DNA of 64,000 nt from NCBI GenBank assembly GCA_031002005.1, contig JARYHS010009186.1, positions 99,419,992 through 99,483,991 on the forward strand, read 5' to 3'. Below are positions 33,728 to 45,932 of the stretch, one piece after another (the first letter of the stretch is position 1; the number at the start of each line of letters is the position of its first letter). Under the pieces are notes generated by a model. That model saw only the letters and a program-made list of their open reading frames with translations, was not told the origin of the DNA and searched no databases. This DNA is from Vandiemenella viatica (taxonomy: Eukaryota > Arthropoda > Insecta > Orthoptera > Morabidae). The translations under genes and the position numbers were made by a program.

Positions 33728-33899
33728 TTCCTCCTCAAACTACAGAGCACACAAACAGAACAAAATGGAAATATGTGTATTTACAAAGTGGTGTAGGCTA
33801 TTGGTGGGCAGATGGAAACATGTAGTATCCTGTCTTAGGTTAGGTCATCCTTAATAATACCGGAAGAATGTAAAGCTTAGGAATTAAAAACATACTAGC

Positions 33900-34640
33900 T
33901 GATACCCACGACTTCGTTCGTGATTGTAAAGAACTATGATTGACAGCTACCGACATGTAACCACCATAGTGCACAATGGGAGACTCGAGGCTAATACCAC
34001 GCACAAACAACAGTGACCTGCGTATGGTATTTATGGCTGCAAAGAGAAATATATACTACGCTATGTAGTTGTGGCAGCAAACTGACATATACGGAAACAC
34101 GTATCATTGGTCGAAATAACAAAATATTCTTGATCGGCCACTATCAACAACCATAACTCCCACACACCCACAGTTACCGAAATTTGGCCAATGTTGTGAT
34201 CGATTGGTGACTCTGTGCTACTACCACACAAAAACATCAGTGATCAGCGCTACATAGTTTTGGCTGAAAAGTGATACGCCGGGACACATACGTCAACCAC
34301 CATATCTCCCACACCCCCATAGCTACCGATATCTAACCACCATATTTCACGATAGGAGACACGATACTACTACCACACACAAAAACTAATGGTCTATCCT
34401 ATGTAGTTTTGGCAGGAAAGAGAAGTATAAGAGACACAAGTCTGTGGTCGAAATATGAAAATGTCCTGCATCGACCACTTTTAAACATCATAGCTCCCAC
34501 ACCCCTACAGCTAACGGTATTCGGCCAACGTTGTGTGCGATAGGAAACTCCATACTACTTCCACACACAAACACCAGTGATCTGTGCTAGGTAGTGGTGG
34601 CTGAAAAGTGAAATATGGGGACGCACATGTCAGTTTATAT
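33900..34640. repeat. Tandem repeat, ~185-bp unit, about four copies (copy A)
   Basis: Recurring order in each unit: ccaccatatctcccacaccc, then a ccgatattc-ggccaa block, then gataggagac, then ctactaccacacacaaacac, then agtgatctgtgctaggtagt, then ggctgaaaagtg. The array begins with the hairpin-like cacgacttcgttcgtg. The same array is at 58110-58880 in copy B. Confidence 0.75.
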
Positions 34641-36019
34641 ATATACATATAAGATTTGTACTGTTGGAGTATTAACGCCTTCTACTATATAGTTGTAATT
34701 AGATAACGATGATAAACCAATTTCTTTCACTAAGAGTAATCCAGTCAGATTTACTGAACTTTCTATAGTAGCTCAGTAAGTATAAAAATATTTACACGGA
34801 TTAACTCATTAAAATATATTGTAAATATTGCACGATACTCTAAACTTTCATGGCACTGAGGAAAACATGTCGTGTTCGGTTTGTGATGTAGATATACTTA
34901 TAAGGTTGAAATGAATTAATAAGTACCGAGTGTTCATATAGCTTCTTCGATAATTTGGAGTTGCGCATAAGTCAAACTAACAGAGCTACGTGACGGGATA
35001 AGGCGAGTCCAGATTTACAGGACCTGTGGGTGACTAAACATTCTACCAGCTTGGGATTGCAATGCATTAGCTGCCCAATATATCCATTTGGGCACGTTTC
35101 GGTAACTACTGGACATACACCATTAGCAAGAGGCTGATGACCGAAAAAAGTGCTTGGTGCGAATTCCTGGTATATTGACATGCTCTAATAGTGGTGGGGA
35201 GGAAGCGCTCGCCAGCAATGTTATTAACATTTGTGTGTTTTGTTTATCTCTTGAGCCTACTAGGTGCAAGTATTGGCCCGGGCAGAGCTCTGATTAGCCG
35301 AGTGACACACGCCACATCGCAGTGCGAAGGGAAGAGAGTTTTCTTGATAGGAGAAGAACGGATTCTCATCACGGAAAAGGGGGGGGGGGCGTGTCCGTAG
35401 CTCCGAAACATCACCTCACGTAATTAATGGACACCCCCAGTAGCCTCCAACACGTCTCAACAGGTGAGGCTGCCGGTTGCGCAGACTACACCCGTGGCAC
35501 CATTCTGGTTTGCGAGGGTCGTCTGACCTCAGTACCTGCTCACAACGCTAAAACTTCCTTCGCGATGAAAACTTATGCACTCAGTGCTTCCCTGTCAACG
35601 CACCCTACGAAGTCTCAAATTGTTATAACTGTTTCAAAAATCAAAGACATTGGGCAAGGAGTAATTTTTCAAATGTTAATAAAATACATTTAATTTTTTC
35701 GTAAATTTCACCATTCTGATCTTTTAATAAAATCAGTGTTCACCCATATTTAGTTGATCCTATTTAGTCTAGTACTCTGTCTTCTGACTAGCTTATAACT
35801 CATGATCACTTATAATATTCAACCTTGATATTTTTTATGATCAGAACAGAATGATCGAGAAGTCGCTTTCTTCAATAGGAAACGCTTTAAGGTCTATATA
35901 CTATTTTGTATCTGAGGTTTCACGAACATAGTATATTGTTCATTTGACATAAAAATAAATTTGTCAGTGCCAGAGCCTATCATCTGCGTGTCGATGCAAC
36001 AGGAAGGCCTCATATCCAT

Positions 36020-37430
36020 TGTAACGAGCCGCGCTGTCGCCACGTTACAAGGTGCATTTTTTATTATATATGTAATAATATAAGAGTAATTTACATAAAT
36101 CTTGGGCGACCACGTGAATAGATTTTTGTTGTAATTTTATAAAGTACGCAAGATTCCAAGTGAGGACTGTAATGAAATGGTGAACTTATACAGTGTATCG
36201 TAGCAAAGCGAATATTCAAGAATTATTGAGCTATGTAGGCTTGAAGCTAATCTTGGTGTTCCCGAGCCTTGGCGACAAAAAGTCGCGGATTTGGGATTTG
36301 CCAGACCACACACCCTGCTCCCTGGGGATGGGTCACTCACCGAGCGGGAAAAGCCTGCCGTCCGAAACCCGAATGTTCTCTCGCTCCGGCGAACTTAGCC
36401 GAATATGTCCGACCTCTGTTGGATTCTTTGGCCAAATCACATATCGAGGATATCACGTGACATTAGGTGCCGACCTGAAGGTCCAATCAAAATGAGCGTA
36501 TAACTCAAAATCCTGGGAATTTTTGTTGTATGTGAGCTTCGAGACTACAAATGGGCGGAGCAAGAAGTTTCCTCGTGGACCGAAGAGCGAGGAGCTGGGA
36601 TTCTACATTCTAACTTCGATCGCACCAGTCTGAGGTTGACTTGGAAAGTTGACTTCTTTCGCTAACCGCAGCTTGCCTTGCTGGAGCAAGGTTATCACCG
36701 CAACACAGCCGGTAATGCGATGATGCGCATTGCCAGACCAGAGATGCCTATAGCCGACTTGTGAGATAATCTCACATATCGTGGGTCCGCTACACTCATC
36801 ACAGACATCAGACGCAGAACTACAATGGTAATTGATTACGACCAAGCCATGTGATTGTGCATTCCGTGAAACAGAACCCGTAAGCGACTTTGAGAGGATA
36901 GGTCCATGTTCTCACTTTGTAATTGTAAAAACCCCTGAGCTAGCGGCATAATTTGCCAGAACTAGTTATTTTCGAATGATATATTGTTCATTCTGGCGCC
37001 CATGATTTTCTTTTTAACTGTAAAGTCACAGTATTATGATGCCTTTGTCTGAGGTAGTCATAACTTGTATTTTTCATTGTTTCCAGTTGTCATTATTTCT
37101 TGCATTTTGATTCTGAGATATTTAAAAGTAAATATATAATTGTTTGCTTGCTCATGACGGCTAATTGTAACTCTGAGCGTTGCTTTTATGATTTTGCCAA
37201 TTTGTGTTAATGTTAACGGTAAATTCGCTCGGACTTGTAATCGCCAGTGATAAGAAAATAAATGTCATATTGTGACAATTTACCTGAATTCCAACTAACG
37301 TCGAAATTCTTGCAAAAATTAATAAATTTTCACTCCTTCATAAAAATTAAAATTAAAAATCCACAATTATTAATCATAAAGGTATGAAAGATAATTGTAA
37401 CGTGGTTTGCCCACCAAGGTATCTACCACA
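36020..37430 (+). repeat. LTR, first copy (1411 bp)
   Basis: Starts tgtaacg and has an inverted cgttaca 17 nt later, giving a terminal hairpin. A poly(A) signal (aataaa) occurs near 37258. It interrupts copy A fourteen bases into what in copy B is the left inverted repeat of the Harbinger element (ggcctcatatccat). Confidence 0.85.
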
Positions 37431-37434
37431 TAAA

Positions 37435-37451
37435 TGGCGCCCAACGTGGGG
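37435..37451 (+). other. Primer binding site, tRNA-Lys type
   Basis: tggcgcccaacgtgggg is the classic complement of the tRNA-Lys 3' end used by many gypsy-class elements. It begins 4 nt after the LTR end. Confidence 0.85.
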
Positions 37452-38148
37452 CCAGATGAGACATTACTTCTTAATGTCTGCGAACTTGGTGGCACTAATT
37501 CAAATTAATACAATTTGGAGCCCAAATTCAGAAAGTTTCATGGAATGTTGCACATGGTTTTTGGCTGTTTTATTATTCTTGTAGTCAATAGATATTCATA
37601 CAAGATTTTATTTTGATTTTTCACTTATATTTTAATGCATAAAGTTCATTTTGTTTCAATGCATAAAATTTATTTTGTTTCAAACGCATAAAAAGAAGTT
37701 CATTTGTGTATTTCAATTGAGATGCAATACACTTTGTATTGTAACAATTTTGTGATCATTTTTCAAATTTTTAAATGAGTAACTTCAGTGTTGATTTCTT
37801 AAAGCATGGTAGCTGTTAAGAAAATGAAAGACACGTATGTTTTGCCCATGTGTTTGAAAGTAAGTCTGCTTTAATGGTGTTGTGTTGCATGATTCATCGT
37901 GCTTTTCTCTTGCCGTATTTTGGAGGGGTATATGTATTTGTGTGTATTGAAATTCGCGGGTATTTTTGTTGTTAATGAATCTAGATTTCGTCATTGCACA
38001 ATTGCGGTGTAAATTCATTCTTTGTGGGTTCATATGAAGCTACGATCTCGTACGATAAAAGATTTCGATATGGAAGATCAGTCTGATAGGCAAAAATCTC
38101 CCGAAATCATGAACGATCAGGTTTCATTTTACGGAACAAAGCGAAATA

Positions 38149-39334
38149 TTGGCTGCAGGGGAGGGGAACGTAAGTTCTGAAGTTCCGACCCACTCATATA
38201 GTTCGCAGTCTACTTTGTCGCCACAGGAAGATATGGAAAATTTTCCATCACCTATAGGTGAGATGACAGAGAATACGCCCGCACATGCAGAACAGACCCA
38301 ACAAATATCACAAATGCCGGTAGAATCACCACCCCTATCGCCGCAAATGCTAAACATGTTAATGACTGCAATCAATTCACTAAAAGAGGACAATAAGAGA
38401 AGTTCGATTTGCTTAGCCAATCGAATCAACCAACTAAAGCAGGATTTAAGCCTGCAAATTACTTCACCAAAAACAGGAATCAAGCCAGCAATTTCTGGAA
38501 TTAAACAAGCGTTTTGATTCACAAAAGAGGAAAATAAGAGAAATTCGGATTTGCTTAGGCAGAGTTTTGAGTCGCAAGCTGCGATATTAACAAACTTGGA
38601 CGAAAAATTATCCACCTTACGTTCTGAGGTCACAAAAGAAATATCTGAATTCAAGTCTGAGATAGCTAACAATGTTTCTAAGCTGGAAAAGGGACACAGA
38701 AGAAGTAAAAACTACCTGTGCTTCTTTGCAAACGGCCAACAAACAATTATCCAAAAGACTTGACGCCGCCGACCTGTCCATTGAACAGATGCGAAACGAG
38801 AACGGCCAAAACCTAGGACAAATTTCGGAATTTGTTCACAAGGTCAAAGACCTTACTGAACAAAACATCCGAAAACTTGACTCGGAGGTGACTGCCGTAG
38901 CAAGTTCTGTCGAACGCGTTAAGACGGCACAAAACGAATTAAAATTGTCACAGGACGAACTGTCGGAAGCCACTAGTTCTAAGCTCTTACGGCTAGAAAC
39001 TAGAATGAAAGAACTAAGTAGTTCTAATGCCGGCAATGTTCAAATTCAAGGTAATGGCATGTATTACGCAGCTGCCCATATTGAATTAAAGCTCCCATAT
39101 TTCGGATCCCGTAAAGACATTAATCCGAAAGCATACCTCGCTGAAATGGAGAGGTACTTTCATATAAAAGGGGTTCCCGAAGCGATGAAGCTTATCCTGG
39201 TTGAGCAGTCATTATCAGAAGCCGACCGTCTTTGGTTTCAAATCACTTGCGAACCGGAAATGTCATACGAGAGTTTCGGAAAGTGTTTCTTGAAACATTC
39301 TGGTCTAGCAGGATCCAAAACCAAGCGAGAATAA
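38149..39334 (+). pseudogene. Gag-like protein of the LTR element (frames broken)
   Basis: Pieces at 38149-38517, 38551-38763 and 38672-39334 follow one another with a stop at about 38517 and a frameshift near 38690. The N-terminal part is Ser/Pro/Gln-rich. The middle is a long charged coiled-coil-like region (LEKGHRR, KQLSKRLDAADLSIEQMRNE, ASSVERVKTAQNELKLSQ). The end carries a retrotransposon-gag-like block: LKLPYFGSRKDINPKAYLAE, MERYFHIKGVPEAMKLILVE, SEADRLWFQI. Further gag-like sequence runs to 39520 in other frames. It would form the particle shell if intact. Confidence 0.78.
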
Positions 39335-39525
39335 AATTGTATCAGGGCAGATATGTCCGAAGCAAAATTCATCTATGGAGAGATATGTGAATAAATTGCT
39401 AGTCTCACTAGGCAGTTCGATGTTCGGATGTCGGACGGGGAGTTTGTGGAAATGGCCGCGGCACATTTCGGTTCACAAGTCCAATCCCTAATAAATCCAA
39501 TCCTCATACGTACTGTGCCAGAATT

Positions 39526-39975
39526 TTGGACACGTTAAGGAATTTAGATCGGATAGGACGGCAAGCATGTATCTTTGAGCGGCGGGAAGCCGACAATAAT
39601 AGCTTGGAATCGCAAGTAGAGACGAGGCCACACGACAATCACGGAAAGGGACGCTCGCATAAAAATTCCCAAAGAGGAAATTTTTATAGCAAGCGACAGC
39701 CCGATGCCGAGGGTGAACCACGTCGTAATAACGGCGATACAAAGGGAAAACCGGGAAATTCATTTTGGAAGAACGGGAATGACCGCGGAGATGGTAAGAA
39801 TTTCGGCAAGGAACGGGCTACAATTAATGCAGTTGCCGTAGAATACGAGGATTCCAGAGTCCAAGGCCAGAAAAATGAAGAAAATACTATGTGCGATAGG
39901 ACGGCTGCACCGGAAACGATGCGCCGCAATGAGGCCTTCCGGGGGACACTAGAATGGTGGAATGCATCAATATAA
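39526..39975 (+). pseudogene. Basic C-terminal part of the gag-like protein
   Basis: A 149-residue frame, very rich in Lys, Arg, Asn and Gly (HKNSQRGNFYSKRQP, GDTKGKPGNSFWKNGNDRGD). This composition fits a nucleic-acid-binding gag tail. No CCHC knuckle is present. It follows the gag block with about 190 nt of broken frames between. The alternative is that it opens a pol polyprotein whose remainder is lost. Confidence 0.55.
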
Positions 39976-42666
39976 ACAATTTGGCCTACTGGCGTGGTGA
40001 GGGGCCGGAAAATAGCGAAGACGACGTAATATGGATTCCCAAGGCACCTACCACATAATGGAAAATTAAAATTCCAGTTACCAAATTTGCACTTACAGTT
40101 AAAGCTACTTAGGATATTTCCATATTCGGAATTTTAATGCTTATTTCGCTATTCCGAACTTTATATTTTGTCCACGTGAAATATTAATAGTCACTTTTGA
40201 CTTTCACGCTGTTAATTGGACTTGATTTGATAAAAATCCTGAAATATTAAATGTTTTCCTGAGCCAGATAAATTGATACGCACTCGCGGAAAATGAAGCG
40301 CCATTAGCAAGCACAATTTCTTGTCTTCGCAATCACAATGAATCTGACAGCGATACAAATATTGTGATATGCTTTCTAAGATGTATTTTGTGACATAAAC
40401 GAAAAGGGTTTCAACATTTTGTGATGCATGAGTTCGATGTAACGTTTTACCTTAGGTAGTTGCATTATATCTTTTCTGAGCAGAAGTGTACAGCGAGCGT
40501 AATATCGCTTTGTCTGTGTTGATCGAAGATCGCATGTTATCTGATCAACGTATTTTACTTCTTTGTTTTTTTTGTGTATCTATCAAGGGTAGCGATAGTG
40601 CCATAGATAATTCCCTATAGAACACGAAACCTTGCCAGAAAGATTTTTTAAATGTATTGGTCATCACAGAAATTAGGAATCTTAATGAAGGATTACAGAT
40701 AACAGGAGAGTTTTCACAATACCTTGCTGTTATTTTGCTAACGATAGAGCGAGGTCGAAGAGCAAAAAGTTAAAGGCGACTGCATTTGTAAAGGCTAAAG
40801 GGAAAAACTTTATTTACGGGATATATTCAATAATTCAGCTAACTTTGCAAGTTAAGGTAATTATATTTGATGCTAACTTCAATTAAAAGGGAATTTTGTA
40901 TATGATAATTGCACAGATGGTGAAGACGTGAACAATAAGATTATTGGTGATATCGAAGTTTTTCATGCTATATCATTTCATACTAAGTAACGGTATCGAG
41001 GGAGCTGGGGACAGTTACCCTCGAACAGCTGAGCTCATTAGTGCAGGTAAGCAGTGGCTCAACCGGCAGTTTCCGAGAATTAGCAGGTAGCGAATACCCC
41101 AGGATGAATGAGAAGGGAAACAAGTCGTTCCACGCCTCGTTCTAGCGGTATTTCGCGTACCCTTACTGTAAATTGTATAGTATTCCGTAAATTAGATTAA
41201 AACTATTGTTGGACAGTATACATTTAGCTCAGAATTGTGTGTACTCACCGAAAATAATTGCAATGTTTATATTTTGCTTTATATAGATTTGTAGTGTTCT
41301 GCTAGCGTGAAATCTCAAAATTGCTTTGTATTGGCAAAAGGAAACCTGAGATCGGACCTTTCTATGCACAAAGCTTATAACCTTTTCATACAAGCTAAAG
41401 AAGCATAAGTGTATAAAAGGAAAATATTCGCTAACTGGGATGGATTTTCGGCTTAAAACGTGGAGTAAACGATATGTTAAAACGGTTATAATAACTCCTA
41501 AATAAAGAGAAATATTATATTCTTTGAATGTCAAGATAATCTCGAGTCATCAATAGACCCGTTGTGAAGGAATCGTAATGTTACTGAGGAATGATAGTTA
41601 CGCTATTCATTATCCTTTCATTTATGTGCGGAGTGGTTATGTGCAGGGTTCGCTTGTATGCAAAGATGCTACAACGACTTTGGTTGACGATGAAAGTTCA
41701 CGTCAAACCGCATAATGTGTATAATGTCTCATATGGGAATGGTAAATTTTATAGAAATTCCATTACATATACCCATGAGCAAATACAGGTACCTTTCGCC
41801 ATAAAATTCGCAATCACTTCACAGACGGTATGTTAAAAGTTAGAGATGTCGACACATGAGAGACTAATTAGGAGACCACCTAACATTCAACCAGTAAGGT
41901 TCATAATTTACGTAACAACGAAAACATGTACTTACATCGTTCATTCCACACCACGTTGAATTATAAGTAAATGCCGCGTCATTAAAATCTAAGATTACAG
42001 TTAGTGATTTGACCATGAACACGAACACATCTTCTCTGAAATGCTTGTTCAAAACCGTCGGTCATGACGAAAATCACGTCACCGAATCCGACTAAACTAT
42101 TCCGTTGTTTTGAGATTAAAACCGCGCAATGTAATGAGATATTTTACGCTCACCTCTAGCATCTTTATGGATGTTTGTTGAAGGCAGAATTATTTTTATG
42201 CACATGAGTAAAACATCACGCTAAATTGTAAATACAATGTATAGTTCAACCACTTTCTGCATAAGTGTTCTGACAATGTTTTGTTTTATTAATGTGTTTC
42301 ATTTATTAATTTAATGATAAGATTTGATACAAGATATTTTCAAGATTATTATTTAAACATGTATGTAAATAATTTTTTCATGTATATTTTAGTATTGTGT
42401 TTAATATAACTTTGTATTTGGGAAGGCTACCTGAATTCACGTGCTTCTGTTTGTAAAGAATTGTAAGACGGCCAAAAGGACATATGCTCCCGTTATATAT
42501 TCACCTTACAAGGCAGGAATACCGATGGTTATTGGAATCACATTTAAAATTAATGTAATTATAAAAATGCTTAAGTTTTTGTTGAGTCACAATGGAGATA
42601 GAATTAGGTAGTTAAAAATAAAATTATTGTACCATAATTTCATTTTTCACCAACGGCCGGCCATAT
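39976..42666. other. Noncoding interior of the LTR structure
   Basis: Three kilobases of AT-rich sequence where pol would be expected. No RT (YxDD), integrase or RNase H motif seen in any frame. No inner terminal repeats recognised. Confidence 0.6.
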
Positions 42667-44057
42667 TGTAACGAGCCGCGCTGTCGCCACGTTACAAGGT
42701 GCATTTTTATTATATATGTAATAATATAAGAGTAATTTACATAAATCTTGGGCGACCACGTGAATAGATTTTTGTTGTAATTTTATAAAGTACGCAAGAT
42801 TCCAAGTGAGGACTGTAATGAAATGGTGAACTTATACAGTGTATCGTAGCAAAGCGAATATTAAAGATTATTGAGCTATGTAGGCTTGAAGCTAATCTTG
42901 GTGTTCCGAGCCATGGCGACAACGTCGCGGATTTGGGATTTGCCAGACCACACACCTGCTCCCTGGGGATGGGTCACTCACCGAGCGGGAAAAGCCTGCC
43001 GTCCGAAACCCGAATGTTCTCTCGCCCGGCGAACTTAGCCGAATATGTCCGACCTCTGTTGGATTCTTTGGCCAAATCACATATCGAGGATATCACGTGA
43101 CATTAGGTGCCGACCTGAAGGTCCAATCAAAATGAGCGTATAACTCAAAATCCTGGGAATTTTTGTTGTATGTGAGCTTCGAGACTACAAATGGGCGGAG
43201 CAAGAAGTTTCCTCGTGGACCGAAGAGCGAGGAGCTGACATTCTAGATTCTAACTTCGATCGCACCAGTCTGAGGTTGACTTGGAAAGTTGACTTCTTTC
43301 GCTAACGCAGCTTGCCTTGCTGGAGCAAGGTATCACCGCAACACAGCCGGTAATGCGATGATGCGCATTGCCAGACCAGAGATGCCTATAGCCGACTTGT
43401 GAGATAATCTCACATATCGTGGGTCCGCTACACTCATCACAGACATCAGACGCAGAACTACAATGGTAATTGATTACGACCAAGCCATGTGATTGTGCAT
43501 TCCGTGAAACAGAACCCGTAAGCGACTTTGAGAGGATAGGTCCATGTTCTCACTTTGTAATTGTAAAAACCCCTGAGCTAGCGGCATAATTTGCCAGAAC
43601 TAGTTATTTTCGAATGATATATTGTTCATTCTGGCGCCCATGATTTTCTTTTTAACTGTAAAGTCACAGTATTATGATGCCTTTGTCTGAGGTAGTCATA
43701 ACTTGTATTTTTCATTGTTTCCAGTTGTCATTATTTCTTGCATTTTGATTCTGAGATATTTAAAAGTAAATATAATTGTTTGCTTGCTCATGACGGCTAA
43801 TTGTAACTCTGAGCGTGCTTTTATGATTTTGCCAATTTGTGTTAATGTTAACGGTAAATTCGCTCAGACTTGTAATCGCCAGTGATAAGAAAATAAATGT
43901 CATATTGTGACAATTTTTCCTAAATTCCAACTAACGTCGAGATTCTTGCTAAATTAATAAATTTCCACTTCATAAAATTAAAATTAAAAATCCACAATTA
44001 TTAATCATAAAGGTATGAAAGATAATTGTAACGTGGTTTGCCCACCAAGGCACCACA
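42667..44057 (+). repeat. LTR, second copy (1391 bp)
   Basis: Matches 36020-37430 throughout. Most differences are one-base indels, often in short homopolymers (for example near 42903, 43024, 43307 and 43331) plus a few substitutions and a 4-nt loss near the end. It is preceded by ggccggccatat rather than a purine tract. Confidence 0.85.
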
Positions 44058-44660
44058 CAACCTAAAGGAGTGGTGAGAAATAAGAGTCGAAAATTATAGG
44101 CCAATCAGTTCGAAATCAGTGGTAGGTAAATTAATGGAGAGATTGATATGCAATCACATCACAAATATATGTGAGGAGATAAGTGATTTTCAAGTAGACA
44201 ATATGGCTTTAGGCAAGGATATTGATGTGAATCTCAGTTGTTAGAATATATACAACACATTTCAAATGAAATGGGCAAGTGAGGTCAAATTGATAGTGTA
44301 GCACTAGATCTTTCTAAGGCTTTTCAGTGAGTGATCCATACAATGAAAGTAAATAAGGTAAAAACTATTAAAGTGGATAAGAAAGTGATTTGCTGGGTAG
44401 AAGAATTTTTGAAAGGTAGAAAACAGAAAGTTAAGGTAGGAAATACAGTATCAAAAGAAGTGGAAGTAAACTCGGGAGTGCTGCAGGGTAGCATATTGAG
44501 ACCATTGCTATTCATTATTCTAATGAATAATTATGTTGATTGTTTACTATAAGAAATTAGATTGTTTGCAGATGACTTAATGCTGTATAAAATGGTCAAA
44601 ATGGTAGAGGACTGTAAACAGCTGCAGGGTGATCTGGATGGGATAGTAATGATATAATAT
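44058..44660 (+). pseudogene. LINE reverse transcriptase fragment (plus strand)
   Basis: Frames read VENYRPISSKSVVGKLMERL (about 44090), then, after frame breaks, KVICWVEEFLKGRKQKV, GVLQGSILRPLLFIILMN and LFADDLMLYKMV (about 44560). FADD is intact. The palm is present but stops and shifts separate the blocks. It abuts an opposite-strand LINE tail at 44678. Confidence 0.8.
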
Positions 44661-44677
44661 GAAATTAAATTTGATGG

Positions 44678-44975
44678 ATCGCAAACTACAGTGGCAATTT
44701 CCCTACACACCCATCTTCTCACTTTCCTGCACTCACCTACATTTGGCTTCTGCAAATTTTAGATTTAACTTCTTTCAACATTTTTGGTAAATTATTCATT
44801 ATTTCTCTTGGTAACATATTCCAATAGCTGACACCTTGCCAAAAAAGAGAATCTTCCTATACCCTTGTGCCTTAAATTGAGTGCCAGCTTGTGGTCACGG
44901 TCATCTTTTCCCTTCCTTGTATTACTTTTAATTCTTACACCAATATCTTTCCATGCCTCATCACCAATATATATA
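44678..44975 (-). mobile_element. LINE 3' fragment, minus strand (same segment as 17840-18200)
   Basis: Shares with 17840-18200 words such as gtggcaatttccctacacac, cacccttgtgccttaaat (with changes) and atctttccatgcctcatc. The minus strand encodes LALNLRHKGIGRFSFLA, the RT C-terminal area. Confidence 0.7.
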
Positions 44976-45932
44976 GGAATCAAATTAGGATAGGGAAATG
45001 AGCCACCACTTACCTTTAGATGATGGATGTGGGGCGTGAACACACAGAAAAGACACAAACACAAATAATAAAGAAATTTTCGGGATAAAAACCCTTCGTC
45101 AACAAGTGAATATTATGGGAGGTGGGTGCAGCCAGAGATTGCCTCACAGAAAGACCCCCTGCCATAACTCATAACATCATTTAAATTAATATGGAAAATG
45201 TATTTTATGTTAAAGACATGAATAAAAACTTGATTAGTTATACAAAAGTAACAAACAAGCACAAAATTGTATCTGTAGGAAATGTTTCAAAAGTTTTTGA
45301 TAAAAATAACAGGTTTATTGAAATTGCTATAAAGGAAGGTAATCTGTATAAAATGACAAGTAACATTTTTAAGGAAGATGTTGATGTAAATATTGTGAGT
45401 AACAGGATTCTATGACTGAAAAGGAGAGATGGCATTGCACATTGGGACCTGTAAATTTTAACTATTTAAATACTTTGTGTAAAGATCAATTAGCAGTTGG
45501 TTTACCTAAAAGTTTAGAGTCTGAATATATGAAGTGTATAGTTTGTATTGAAAACAAAATGTACGATTTAACTTTGAAAATAATAGTAGCAAAGCAGAGG
45601 GATTTTAGAAATTATTCACACAGGTTTAAATGGGCCTCACTTAACTCTTGGTATGAATGGTGAAAGATACTTTCAAAACTTTATAGATCATTATAGCAAA
45701 GTAGCTCGTATTTACACTATCAAATCTAAAAAACAAGTTTGTGATTGTCTAGTTGCATATGTAAGTGAAATTAAAAATGTGACAGGTAAAACTATTAAGA
45801 AACTGAGATGTGGTAATGGAAAGGAATATTTAAATTCAGATGTTTATCAATTTGTAGATGAAAAGGGAATTGTTTTAAATGTTTGCCCTCCCTATGTACA
45901 TGAGTTAAACAGTACAGCTGAAAGGTACAATA

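Larger units (their letters stand above)
25690..36019. repeat. Segmental duplication, copy A
   Basis: Sequence order from the LINE tail through 26000-26780, 27050-28160, 28160-30105, 32800-33478, 33728-34640 and 34650-36019 is repeated in the same order and orientation at 49409-61205. Copy-A-only insertions interrupt it: SINE 26804-27046, mariner-like element 30106-32798 and SINE 33479-33727. Removing insertions leaves about 7 kb in both copies. Similarity is uneven; 27460-28090 is nearly identical to 50960-51590 while 26000-26500 is clearly more diverged. No intact gene is shared between the copies. Confidence 0.92.
36020..44057 (+). mobile_element. LTR-gag-LTR structure (Ty3/gypsy-like), no pol recognised
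   Basis: Direct repeats 36020-37430 and 42667-44057 (about 1.4 kb, begin tgtaacgagccgcg, end ccaca) flank 5.2 kb. A tRNA-Lys-type primer site (tggcgcccaacgtgggg) follows the first repeat after a 4-nt spacer. A gag-like gene lies at 38149-39975. No protease, RT, RNase H or integrase motif was found in 39976-42666, which is AT-rich and without long frames. There is no polypurine tract before the second repeat and the outer flanks (ccat and caac) do not match. So the right part may come from rearrangement rather than one simple insertion. Confidence 0.8.

Noticed and set aside
34972..35400. Overlapping ORFs found in both segment copies, with a hydrophobic segment on the plus strand
   Set aside because: Conserved only because the segment is duplicated; the plus frame differs after the G run in the two copies and there is no family resemblance.
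38124..38672. 182-codon minus-strand ORF over the gag region
   Set aside because: Antisense shadow of the gag-like frames, which have a coiled-coil and gag-type motifs.
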